Shown here piece after piece: positions 1-6,809 of a stretch of 10,485 nt of DNA. Below the pieces are notes generated by a model. The model saw nothing but the letters and a program-made list of their open reading frames with translations. It was not told where the DNA came from and ran no database searches. Source of the stretch: Clostridia bacterium (GTDB lineage: Bacteria; Bacillota_A; Clostridia; Christensenellales; Aristaeellaceae); assembly GCA_017398245.1 (NCBI GenBank), contig JAFQGN010000183.1:1-10485 (forward strand). The letters are read 5' to 3'. The first letter of the stretch is position 1, and each line of letters starts with the position of its first letter. The translations under genes were made by a program, and so were the position numbers.

Positions 1-1
1 C

Positions 2-1993
2 ACCAATTTCTACGGCATTTACAGCCGCGATGAAATATATCATTATGCGCCGAGCGCCATCTATGTCGATTACGATACGATCAAAATGTACGCCATGCTC
101 CTTGTCTGCGCTTCTGCGCTTCTGACGGCGGCGGGCGCCGGCATTGCGCAGGCCATGGAAAGCCGCCTTGCGCAGAAGAGGGAGGAGATCGGCATGCTGC
201 GCGCGGTGGGCGCGACAAGGCGGCAGATCAAGCGGATCTTCGGGCGCGAAACATGGCTGCTCGCGTTGGTCCTCTCGCCGCTTTCGGTGGCGGGCGGCTG
301 CGCGTTCGCGTGGCTCGTCTCGCTGATCGCGCCGGAGTTCATCGCTTTCCGGCTCAACTGGAGACTTCTGCTGCCGGTCGTCCTGTTCTCCGCGCTGTGC
401 ATCCTCATGTCGGCGAGTCTGCCGCTGCGGCGCGCGTCGAAGATCTACCCCATGAGCGTCATCCGGGATACCGAGCTCTTGCGCAAGAGCCGTGCGATCA
501 GGCCGAAAAGGCAGTTCAGCGCCCCGAAACTGATCTCGCGCCGCCAGCTGCGCCTCTATCCCACCCGCCAGATCGGCTCGATCCTGCTCGTCGTCATGAT
601 GCTCCTGTGCATCGCTCTTGCGGGCAGCTATCTGGATCCGGTCATCGGCGCTGTGCTTGGCCCGGAAACGGCCGATTTTTCGTTCTTTAACTGGTGGGGC
701 ATCGGCGCGTCGGAATTCATCGAGATCCTGCCCTCTACCAATATCACTTTGCAGGATATCCGCCAGCTGGAGGCAATCGAACAGGTGGACAGGGTGCGCT
801 ATAGCAGCGAGCAGGAGATCCTGCTCCTCAAAGATGTAGAAGGCCTTCCCGAATACGTCGAATATATGGACTGGCACGGATACGGCAACCTGCATCTGGA
901 CGATGACGCATCCGCTATGGAGCATGTGACCAGCCAGTACAGTTTGATGCGCGGCCTGTACGGCATCGATACCGACGTTATCAAAACGACCATACAGATC
1001 GTGGACTCGGCCAGCCTTGCCGAGCAGGCGAAATATGTGGCCGAAGGAAAGATCGATCTGGCCGCCGTCAACGCCGGGCGCGAGGTTGTCTTGTACCTGC
1101 CCGATGTGTACGTCTACGAACAGGAGGATGGCGTTACCTCCAGCTACGGCGAACCTTCGAAATACCATAAGGAACCCTGGAGCCGGATCGTGACCAACGA
1201 TATCTTCCGCGCGGGCGAAGAGCTTGACCTGATGCAGCTTTGGCACACCGAGGACGACGTAGACATGCTGGATACTGCGCCGGACCGCTATCAGAAAATG
1301 TATGCGCAGGCGAACCGGGTGAACGCGTCCGTCACCGTCGGCGCGCTGCTGCAGGATGTGGGCGCGGGCGCTTTTGAAAAATACAGTATTTCGGTCGTCA
1401 CCACAATGGAGGGCGCGCTGGCGATGGGCCTGAAGGTCGAATCGCCGAACACGAAGATCTACCTGCGCGGCAATGTGGACGAGCAGACCGAGGCGCAGAT
1501 CGAAAAGCGCATCGCGGCGATCGCGGCGCGCGGCGAACAGCTTCAGCTGCGCAACCATCTGGAAACCGCCCGCCAGAAGCGCAGCGAGGGCCTCCGGCTG
1601 ATGGCGGCCTGCCTGAGCGCGGCGGTGGTGTTCCTCGCGGTCGCGGTCTCGATGATCGCGGGCAACATCCGTCGGCGCATTCTGGCGGACAAACGCATGA
1701 TCGGCACCCTGCGCGCAGTCGGCGCGGACAAGAAGGCGCTCATCAGCTGTTACGGCGGCCAGGTGGAAAGCGCGGTAGGCGGCGGCCTTCTGATTTCGCT
1801 CGCGCGGTATGGGCTGCTGGCAAGGGGCATTTATGCGTACAACGCGGCCGGCGCGGCCAGAGACGTCCCCGTGGTGGCGGCGGTCATGCTGCTGTTTGCC
1901 GCGGCCTGCTATCTGTGCTGCCGCTTCTCGCTCAGGCGCAGCGTGGGCTTTGTCATGAACCGAAGCATCATCGAAAACATCCGGGAGCTCTAA
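2..1993 (+). CDS. ABC transporter permease, FtsX/MacB type, two FtsX modules (5' end outside window)
   Basis: The frame is open from the first bases of the window to a TAA at 1991-1993 (663 residues seen), so the start lies upstream. Residues about 29-145 hold one FtsX module: a membrane helix, the family's cytoplasmic signature (EIGMLRAVGATRRQI, about 62-76), then two more helices. A further helix (about 192-212) leads to a roughly 320-residue extracytoplasmic domain, followed by a second module with a helix at about 532-555, the matching motif MIGTLRAVGADKKAL and a last helix at about 622-644. Known for the family: MacB/FtsX-type permeases use a separate ATPase and usually move lipids, peptides or antimicrobials, or act mechanically, rather than importing small solutes. 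The ATPase would be expected upstream, outside the window. The middle helix of the second module is poorly hydrophobic. The substrate cannot be told. Confidence 0.9.
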   Translation, partial: TNFYGIYSRDEIYHYAPSAIYVDYDTIKMYAMLLVCASALLTAAGAGIAQAMESRLAQKREEIGMLRAVGATRRQIKRIFGRETWLLALVLSPLSVAGGCAFAWLVSLIAPEFIAFRLNWRLLLPVVLFSALCILMSASLPLRRASKIYPMSVIRDTELLRKSRAIRPKRQFSAPKLISRRQLRLYPTRQIGSILLVVMMLLCIALAGSYLDPVIGAVLGPETADFSFFNWWGIGASEFIEILPSTNITLQDIRQLEAIEQVDRVRYSSEQEILLLKDVEGLPEYVEYMDWHGYGNLHLDDDASAMEHVTSQYSLMRGLYGIDTDVIKTTIQIVDSASLAEQAKYVAEGKIDLAAVNAGREVVLYLPDVYVYEQEDGVTSSYGEPSKYHKEPWSRIVTNDIFRAGEELDLMQLWHTEDDVDMLDTAPDRYQKMYAQANRVNASVTVGALLQDVGAGAFEKYSISVVTTMEGALAMGLKVESPNTKIYLRGNVDEQTEAQIEKRIAAIAARGEQLQLRNHLETARQKRSEGLRLMAACLSAAVVFLAVAVSMIAGNIRRRILADKRMIGTLRAVGADKKALISCYGGQVESAVGGGLLISLARYGLLARGIYAYNAAGAARDVPVVAAVMLLFAAACYLCCRFSLRRSVGFVMNRSIIENIREL

Positions 1994-2050
1994 CGGCGCG
2001 TTTCTTTGAAATACGCAACTCAAAGCCGGTATCGGAAAGGAACGATAAAT

Positions 2051-3328
2051 GTGAAAAAACTGCCTGTTTTGCTGCTGACGGCCCTCTGCCTTCTGCTGCC
2101 CTCCGCCTTTGCGCAGGAAGATATGCCGTTTGTCCTGCAGGAGCACATGGTATTGCCCGGCATGGACAGATCGTGGTATCAGGGGTACGAGCCGATGGTC
2201 AGCGGCGAGAGCCTGACCATCCACCTGCCTCTCGCCTCCAAGACAGCGCAGCGCAAAGTGACTGCCGCGCTCGTGCTGGACGATCCGCAGATCTCGCCCA
2301 TCAGGGGCGAAAAAACGTCGGCTACCTTCACAAAAAAAGACGGGATATATCCGGTCGAACTGAGCCTGAAGCTCAGCCCCAATTGCATCAACGGCGATTA
2401 TGCGGGCAGAGTGCTCATCAAAGGCGAGGATAAAGATGGACAAAAACTTCTCGCAGAATTCCCCGTCGTGCTCCGCATCCGCACGGGAAAGAGCGAGCCG
2501 GGCGTCCGCTGCGCGATAGCAAATGTGGCCGGCGCGCTCAGCGTAGGCGAAGAAGGGCAGATCACCGCGCGCATCCAAAACACCAGCCGCTATTGCGAAA
2601 TGACCAATATCCTTCTCACGGTGACGGACGAAAGCGGCGATATCCTGCCCCAAAATTCCGATATCCTGCGCATCGCCGATCTTGCACCGGGCGAAGAGCT
2701 TCTCATCGAATATCCGGTGCTGGTCAGGCCCGATGCGAGCGTCGCTCTGCATGAGGCAGAGTTCCGCCTTTCCTACATGGCGGCGGGCGCGCAGGAAAAC
2801 TGGACGGAAACCTTCACACTGCCGGTCGGGCAGGAGATCCGCCTGGAGCAGGGCGGCGTTCAGATGGCGTCATCCGTTATTCAAGGCGAAATGGCCACGC
2901 TCACGGTGCCGCTTATGAACATGGGCAGGGGCGAACTGCACAATGTCATGGCGACGCTTGCGCTGCCCGGTATTACCGATAAGCAGAGCGTGCTGGTCGG
3001 AACCATCAGCCCGGGCGAAACCAAGCAGGCGAAGATCAGCTTTACGCCGGGCAAAGAGGCGCTGGGCGAAATTGAGGGCGCAGTAACCATCAGCTGCGAG
3101 GACGCGTGGGGCAACCGTACGTCGTTTGATCTGCCCACGTCCGTCGTTGTCGAAGCCCCTGCGCCGGTCGTTCAGCAGACGGTCAGCATTGCGCAGGAGG
3201 CGCAGCAGAAGAATCCTTATATTCTCTATATCCTTCTGGGCACATGCGCCGCTTTGGCTTTCGGCCTCGTGCTGCAAGGCGCGCTTCTGAAGCGGAGGAT
3301 CCACCGGCTGGAGGAGGAGCGGCTGTAA
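2051..3328 (+). CDS. Secreted beta-sandwich (CARDB/COG1361-like) protein with C-terminal membrane anchor
   Basis: The 425-residue protein starts at GTG 2051, behind GGAAAGG with a 10-base gap. An upstream in-frame ATG at 2006 would put a polar stretch before the signal peptide, so I reject it. Residues 1-22 are a Sec signal (KK, a leucine-rich core, then SAFA before QED). The body is beta-rich with at least two Ig-like repeats. These carry the usual pattern of this fold: 'GEEGQITARIQN' and 'GEMATLTVPLMNMG' opening strands, then 'LAPGEELLIEYPV' and 'ISPGETKQAKISF'. A single helix near residues 388-410 is followed by a short basic tail, so the bulk lies outside the cell. It sits 57 bases after the FtsX permease and probably belongs to its operon, perhaps as an external partner. 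The domain family is assigned from sequence pattern only; no enzymatic motif is visible. Confidence 0.82.
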   Translation: MKKLPVLLLTALCLLLPSAFAQEDMPFVLQEHMVLPGMDRSWYQGYEPMVSGESLTIHLPLASKTAQRKVTAALVLDDPQISPIRGEKTSATFTKKDGIYPVELSLKLSPNCINGDYAGRVLIKGEDKDGQKLLAEFPVVLRIRTGKSEPGVRCAIANVAGALSVGEEGQITARIQNTSRYCEMTNILLTVTDESGDILPQNSDILRIADLAPGEELLIEYPVLVRPDASVALHEAEFRLSYMAAGAQENWTETFTLPVGQEIRLEQGGVQMASSVIQGEMATLTVPLMNMGRGELHNVMATLALPGITDKQSVLVGTISPGETKQAKISFTPGKEALGEIEGAVTISCEDAWGNRTSFDLPTSVVVEAPAPVVQQTVSIAQEAQQKNPYILYILLGTCAALAFGLVLQGALLKRRIHRLEEERL

Positions 3329-3536
3329 AAAGACGCTTTGCAAAATCTCCGCTGCATTCCGGGCGCGCTCGCTGCGGCTGTTTCGAAACAAAACTCTCTT
3401 TGCTGATGGGCTGTTCCGTCGCCTCCGCTTTCCCGGTCATGCTCAGGCTTCCGAAGGAGCTTGAGGGAAAACAAAGGGGCATCCGTCCGCTTCTGCCCAT
3501 GCCCGGATCCCCGTCAGCCGGATCTGCCGAGAACAA
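3329..3536. other. Non-coding spacer between converging operons, with one hairpin
   Basis: No ORF with a ribosome-binding site or protein-like composition is visible. The one clear structure is an imperfect inverted repeat at 3442-3465: a 10-pair stem with two G-T wobbles and a CGAA loop. It has no T run on either side, so it is not a normal terminator; it may be a dispersed palindromic repeat. Confidence 0.4.
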
Positions 3537-3569
3537 AACAACACCTCTCCCTTGCGGAGAGGTGTTGTT
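3537..3569. terminator. Bidirectional intrinsic terminator between converging operons
   Basis: A perfect 14-base inverted repeat (AACAACACCTCTCC at 3537-3550 and its complement at 3556-3569) encloses a 5-base loop. On the minus strand the stem runs into TGTTGTTTTGTTC, a good U tract for ending the importer transcript. On the plus strand the tail TGTTGTTATTA is poorer but usable for the FtsX operon. Confidence 0.85.
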
Positions 3570-3621
3570 ATTACGTCGAAGGTATATGTATCGGGCGGCT
3601 CATCGCCCCGGCCCGAATGGC

Positions 3622-4416
3622 TCAGCCCAGCAGCATCCTGTCGTTCACAACGCCGCCGCCGCTGGCCTGCGTAAACAGACCCAGCAGCTGTTCTACCGTG
3701 AGGTTTTTCTTTTCCTCGCCGGAAACGTCGATGATGATCCTGCCCTCGTGCATCATGATCAGCCGGTTGCCGTGGGCGATCGCGTCTTTCATGTTGTGCG
3801 TGATCATCAGCGTGGTCAGCTTGTTTTTGCGAACGATCTGGTCCGTCAGTTCCAGCACCTTTGCCGCGGTCTTGGGGTCCAGCGCCGCCGTGTGCTCGTC
3901 AAGCAGGAGCAGCTTGGGCTTGTTCATAGTGGCCATCAGCAGCGTGACCGCCTGCCGCTGTCCGCCGGAGAGCAGGCCCACCTTGGTGGACAGGCGGTTT
4001 TCCAGCCCCAGCTCCAAGGAGGAGAGCAGCTCGCGGTAGCGTTCGCGGTCTGCCTTTCGCACGCCCCGCACGAACCTGCGCTTGATCCCGCGCTTGGACG
4101 CGATGGCCAGGTTTTCGGCGATCTCCATATCGGGCGAGGTGCCCTTCATGGGGTCCTGAAACACCCTGCCCAGAAACTGGGCGCGCTTGTGCTCGGGCAT
4201 GTTCGTTACGTTCACGCCGTCGATCTCAATCGTGCCGTAGTCCGGCTTCCATACGCCCGCTATGGCGTTGAGCAAGGTGGATTTTCCCGCGCCGTTGCCG
4301 CCGATGACGGTCACAAAATCGCCGTCCTTCAGCTCCAGGTTCAGGCCGTTCAGCGCCGTTTTTGCGTTGACCGTGCCCGCGTTGAACGTTTTTTGCAGGT
4401 CGGTGATCTTAAGCAT
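3622..4416 (-). CDS. ABC importer ATPase, amino-acid-type (COG1101 / TrpZ-like family)
   Basis: This 264-residue protein is the nucleotide-binding subunit of the importer encoded just upstream. It has every ABC landmark: Walker A GGNGAGKST (39-47), the Q-loop in VFQDP (Gln 87), signature LSGGQRQA (about 149-156), Walker B LLLLDEH (about 169-175, catalytic Glu 174), D-loop AALD, and switch His 207 in THN. The DEHTAALD variant, with His where most ABC proteins have Pro, is usual in this family. I chose ATG 4416 because GGAGG lies 8 bases upstream; an in-frame GTG at 4425 falls inside that Shine-Dalgarno site. The start overlaps the permease stop by 8 bases, which suggests translational coupling. 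The last gene of the operon, it is followed by the shared terminator. Confidence 0.93.
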   Translation of the reverse strand: MLKITDLQKTFNAGTVNAKTALNGLNLELKDGDFVTVIGGNGAGKSTLLNAIAGVWKPDYGTIEIDGVNVTNMPEHKRAQFLGRVFQDPMKGTSPDMEIAENLAIASKRGIKRRFVRGVRKADRERYRELLSSLELGLENRLSTKVGLLSGGQRQAVTLLMATMNKPKLLLLDEHTAALDPKTAAKVLELTDQIVRKNKLTTLMITHNMKDAIAHGNRLIMMHEGRIIIDVSGEEKKNLTVEQLLGLFTQASGGGVVNDRMLLG

Positions 4417-5329
4417 GGCCGCCACCTCCCGTGCTGCTGCCCGTATGCAGAGATTTGTGCTTGGTGAAGTATTCGCTCTTGAGGTAGGGAACAGCCAGGA
4501 ACACGGCCACGATGAGCGCGGAGAGCATCTTCAGGTAGTCCGTCTTCAGGCCCATCAGAATGACGAAGTTGTACACAATGTAGTACACAATGCCGCCGCC
4601 CAGCACGCCGATCAGGCTCACGACAAAATTGGGCTTGATCTTCATGGAAACGGACAGGCCGATGAAAATGGCCGCAAGGCCGATCACGATCGCGCCGCGC
4701 CCGTCGTTGATATTGGCAGAGCCCTTGTACTGCGCGAGCATCGCGCCGGCGAGGGCGACGATCCCGTTGGCCAGCGCCAGTCCGACGACCTTGTTCAGCT
4801 TCACGTTCACGCCCTGCGCCCGGCTCATATCCGGGTTATCGCCGGTGGATTTGAGCGTCAGGCCGACCTCTGTGTAAAAGAACTGCCACAGGCATATGAT
4901 CACCGCAGTGACCACCAGCACCATCGAAAGGATGGAATGCGGGTTGTTGCTCATGTGTACCCAAAGGCTTGCCGCGCGCGGGTTGATCGCCACCAGAGAT
5001 TTGCAGCCCAGAATGCACAAATTCACGGTATAGAGCATCAGCTGCGTGAGAATACCCGCCAGAATGGAGGGGATCCCCAGCGCCGTGTGCAAAAGCCCGG
5101 TCACAACGCCGGCCAGCGCGCCCGCAAGCAATGCGGCCAGCACGCAGATCCATACCGGTACGCCGTTGCCCAGCAGCACGGCGCAGACACAGGCTCCCGT
5201 GCAGATCGAACCGTCGACCGTCAGATCTGCAATGTCCAGAATCTTGTAGGAGATATACACTCCGATACCCATCAGACCCCAGATGAGTCCTTCTGCGATG
5301 GCGCCGGGCAGCGCGTACAGAAAAGCCAT
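4409..5329 (-). CDS. ABC importer permease, branched-chain/COG4120 type (TrpY-like)
   Basis: A 306-residue integral membrane protein with about eight to nine hydrophobic segments. The N-terminal region YISYKILDIADLTVDGS is typical of permeases of the COG4120 group (BPD_transp_2 superfamily), which form the channel of binding-protein-dependent importers. Near 190-230 there is a run of small residues and a GLAAIFIGLSVSMKIKPN loop that may contact the ATPase. ATG 5329 has GAGG 6 bases upstream. It lies 34 bases after the binding-protein gene and overlaps the ATPase start, so the three genes form one transcript. Family members studied in streptococci carry tryptophan; the Phe-type T-box upstream suggests phenylalanine or aromatic amino acids here. 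Confidence 0.92.
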   Translation of the reverse strand: MAFLYALPGAIAEGLIWGLMGIGVYISYKILDIADLTVDGSICTGACVCAVLLGNGVPVWICVLAALLAGALAGVVTGLLHTALGIPSILAGILTQLMLYTVNLCILGCKSLVAINPRAASLWVHMSNNPHSILSMVLVVTAVIICLWQFFYTEVGLTLKSTGDNPDMSRAQGVNVKLNKVVGLALANGIVALAGAMLAQYKGSANINDGRGAIVIGLAAIFIGLSVSMKIKPNFVVSLIGVLGGGIVYYIVYNFVILMGLKTDYLKMLSALIVAVFLAVPYLKSEYFTKHKSLHTGSSTGGGGHA

Positions 5330-5363
5330 ACTCTACCTCTTCTCTCAGTGTCTTTCATCTTGC

Positions 5364-6278
5364 TTAGTTGGCGGGCACTTCAATGCCCAGCTGCGCGCAG
5401 AGCTCCTCGTTGTATGTAACGGTTGGGGTCAGGGTCTTGATCTCGATCTGGGCCGGGGCTTTGCCGTTAAGCAGAATATCCGCAGCCATCAAGCCGGTCT
5501 CGCAGCCCAGCTGGTAGTAATCGATGGCGAGGCTGGCATAGCAGATGGCTCCGCCGTAGCTGGTGTACACGGGAACGTTCTTTTCGGTGCAGATGGTGCC
5601 CACGATCGCGTCGTTCGCCGCAACCGTGTTATCGGAAGGAATGTACACGGCCTTCACTTCGCCTGCCATGGAAGTGGTCACAGCCTGCAGCTCGGTGGTC
5701 TCGGAGAAGGTGTAGGCCTTCACCACAATGCCCTTTTCTTCAAAGAGCGCCTTCACGGCCTCGTACTGGATCAGCGAGTTGGATTCGTTCGTGCAGTACA
5801 GAACGCCCACCACGTCGCCTTCGGTAAGGCCGAGCGTGTCGATCATCATCTGCGCCTGCTCGGCAAAGGGAACGGCGTCGGAAGTGCCCGTCACGTTGGC
5901 CGGGATCTCGCCAGCAAATGTGTCGGCATAATCCGTTACAGAGGTGCCCAGCACCGGGGTCGTCATGGTCATGTTGGCGGCGGTCAGCAGCGCCGGGGTG
6001 GCGTTGCCCATGATCAGGTCCACGCGCTTGGCATTGAACGCATTGACGACGGTAGAGCAAAGGTTCGCGTCGCCGGCCACCTGCGTGTCGATATCCACCG
6101 TGTGCCCCGCGTCGCTCATGCATTGGGTCAGCGTATCGATAAAACCCTGCGTCGCCTGGTCCAAAGAGTCGTGCACCATCAGCTGGCAAACGCCTACGGA
6201 ATAGCTCTCGGCACAGGCCGTGCCGCACACAGCCAGCATCAGTACAACAGTCAGCAGCATCGCAATCGTTCTTTTCAT
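5364..6278 (-). CDS. ABC importer substrate-binding protein (COG2984, ABC_sub_bind family, TrpX-like)
   Basis: The 304-residue protein is the extracellular solute receptor of the importer. ATG 6278 follows GGAGG with an 8-base gap; the TTG five codons upstream is rejected because it overlaps the leader and extends the signal peptide. Residues 1-25 are a signal peptide (KR, hydrophobic core) with a likely signal-peptidase I cut after CGTACA. The mature start 'YSVGVCQLMVHDSLDQATQGF' (split here as YSVGVCQLM and HDSLDQATQGF) fits the two-lobed family. Later landmarks are VDLIMGNATPAL, the hinge-like SVTDYADTFAG, and VPVYTSYGGA. Cys residues lie near the cleavage site, but no canonical lipobox is seen, which is odd for a Firmicute binding protein. 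It is the first gene after the T-box. Specificity cannot be read from the sequence alone. Confidence 0.92.
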   Translation of the reverse strand: MKRTIAMLLTVVLMLAVCGTACAESYSVGVCQLMVHDSLDQATQGFIDTLTQCMSDAGHTVDIDTQVAGDANLCSTVVNAFNAKRVDLIMGNATPALLTAANMTMTTPVLGTSVTDYADTFAGEIPANVTGTSDAVPFAEQAQMMIDTLGLTEGDVVGVLYCTNESNSLIQYEAVKALFEEKGIVVKAYTFSETTELQAVTTSMAGEVKAVYIPSDNTVAANDAIVGTICTEKNVPVYTSYGGAICYASLAIDYYQLGCETGLMAADILLNGKAPAQIEIKTLTPTVTYNEELCAQLGIEVPAN

Positions 6279-6342
6279 GGTTCCTACCTCCAAATTTAGA
6301 AATCTCTATTTCTTCATCCGCGGGGGACAAGGAAAGCAAATT

Positions 6343-6372
6343 AAAAATCCCTGTATCGCATCGATACAGGGA
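6343..6372 (-). terminator. T-box-controlled intrinsic terminator
   Basis: An 11-base perfect inverted repeat (TCCCTGTATCG and its complement) with a 3-base loop is followed on the minus strand by TTTTT. Its 5' arm begins in the conserved CGTCCCTG segment that would pair with the T-box element in the antiterminator form, so the two structures exclude each other. Uncharged tRNA should favour readthrough. Confidence 0.92.
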
Positions 6373-6719
6373 CGAATCACTCGTGTTACCACTCTGCTTT
6401 GCACATACCTTGCGGCATATGCCTCATCGGGCTTCGCACCTGCCTTGGCAAGTGGAAAAGTCCTGGCGATGTAACGGTCGCACCCGTTGCGCCTACTGCT
6501 CCGGCCGAAATTTCCTTCGGCCATCGCCTGCCGGGCTGAGCCCGACCGCCTCTGTTTCAGCGCACCGCTCGCAAAATGAACTTCACCGGGATATTACTCA
6601 TGCCTCGCACCGACCGGCATTTCTCTGCAGCTTTTCTCCCGCCTACTCTTTTTGCTCAAACGCATTTCAGATAATATGCATTTTGCCTGAATCGCAACCG
6701 TTTTCCTTTCCGATTGCGT
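6343..6719 (-). promoter_or_regulatory. T-box riboswitch leader, specifier UUC (tRNA-Phe)
   Basis: Read on the minus strand, the leader contains the parts of a T-box in order. First is a 5' hairpin (6693-6718). Stem I has AGUA (6647-6644) facing GAA (6584-6582) as the loop-E motif, with flanking helices GCAAAA/UUUUGC (6655-6650 with 6576-6571) and CGGGA/UCCCG. The apical hairpin AUGCC/GGCAU encloses GGUCGGUGCGA. The codon after GAA-G is UUC (6580-6578), followed by A, as in the glyQS pattern GAA-A-GGC-A. Further hairpins follow, including CACTTGCC/GGCAGGTG. Then come the T-box element AGAGUGGUAACACG (about 6394-6381) and the terminator. Its UGGU would pair with an acceptor end having discriminator A, as in tRNA-Phe; bacterial tRNA-Trp usually has G. 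The leader precedes the binding-protein gene. Confidence 0.9.
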
Positions 6720-6725
6720 GCGCTT

Positions 6726-6754
6726 ATTATATACCGGGAAATGCACGATTGCAA
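6726..6754 (-). promoter_or_regulatory. Importer/T-box sigma-A promoter
   Basis: On the minus strand, TTGCAA (6754-6749), a 17-base spacer and a perfect TATAAT (6731-6726). A start at A6719 would place the 5' hairpin of the leader at the very end of the transcript. The -35 hexamer is shared with the LysR promoter. Confidence 0.88.
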
Positions 6755-6777
6755 ACCTATAATGCGCATGATATAAT
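6749..6777 (+). promoter_or_regulatory. Promoter of the LysR regulator gene, overlapping the importer promoter
   Basis: TTGCAA (6749-6754), a 17-base spacer and a perfect TATAAT (6772-6777); start expected near 6784, leaving a leader of about 25 bases. A palindrome ATGCGCAT (6762-6769) lies in the spacer, and an alternative TATAAT sits at 6758-6763. The LysR gene follows directly. Confidence 0.85.
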
Positions 6778-6809
6778 AAGAAAAACTTATGCGAGTGGAG
6801 GCACAAGCC

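Noticed and set aside
3244..4467. Plus-strand open frame of 407 codons
   Set aside because: It lies antisense to the ATPase gene, whose ABC motifs are complete, and starts inside the upstream beta-sandwich gene; the composition (Gln/His/Arg-rich) is that of a shadow frame.
4262..6299. Two further long plus-strand frames (4262-5419 and 5283-6299)
   Set aside because: They are antisense to the permease and binding-protein genes, both of which show clear family motifs and good ribosome-binding sites.
6560..6660. Tryptophan (UGG) or tyrosine (UAC) specifier in the T-box
   Set aside because: Neither codon occurs at the position fixed by the AGUA/GAA loop-E motif, and the UGGU of the T-box bulge argues against tRNA-Trp, whose discriminator is usually G.
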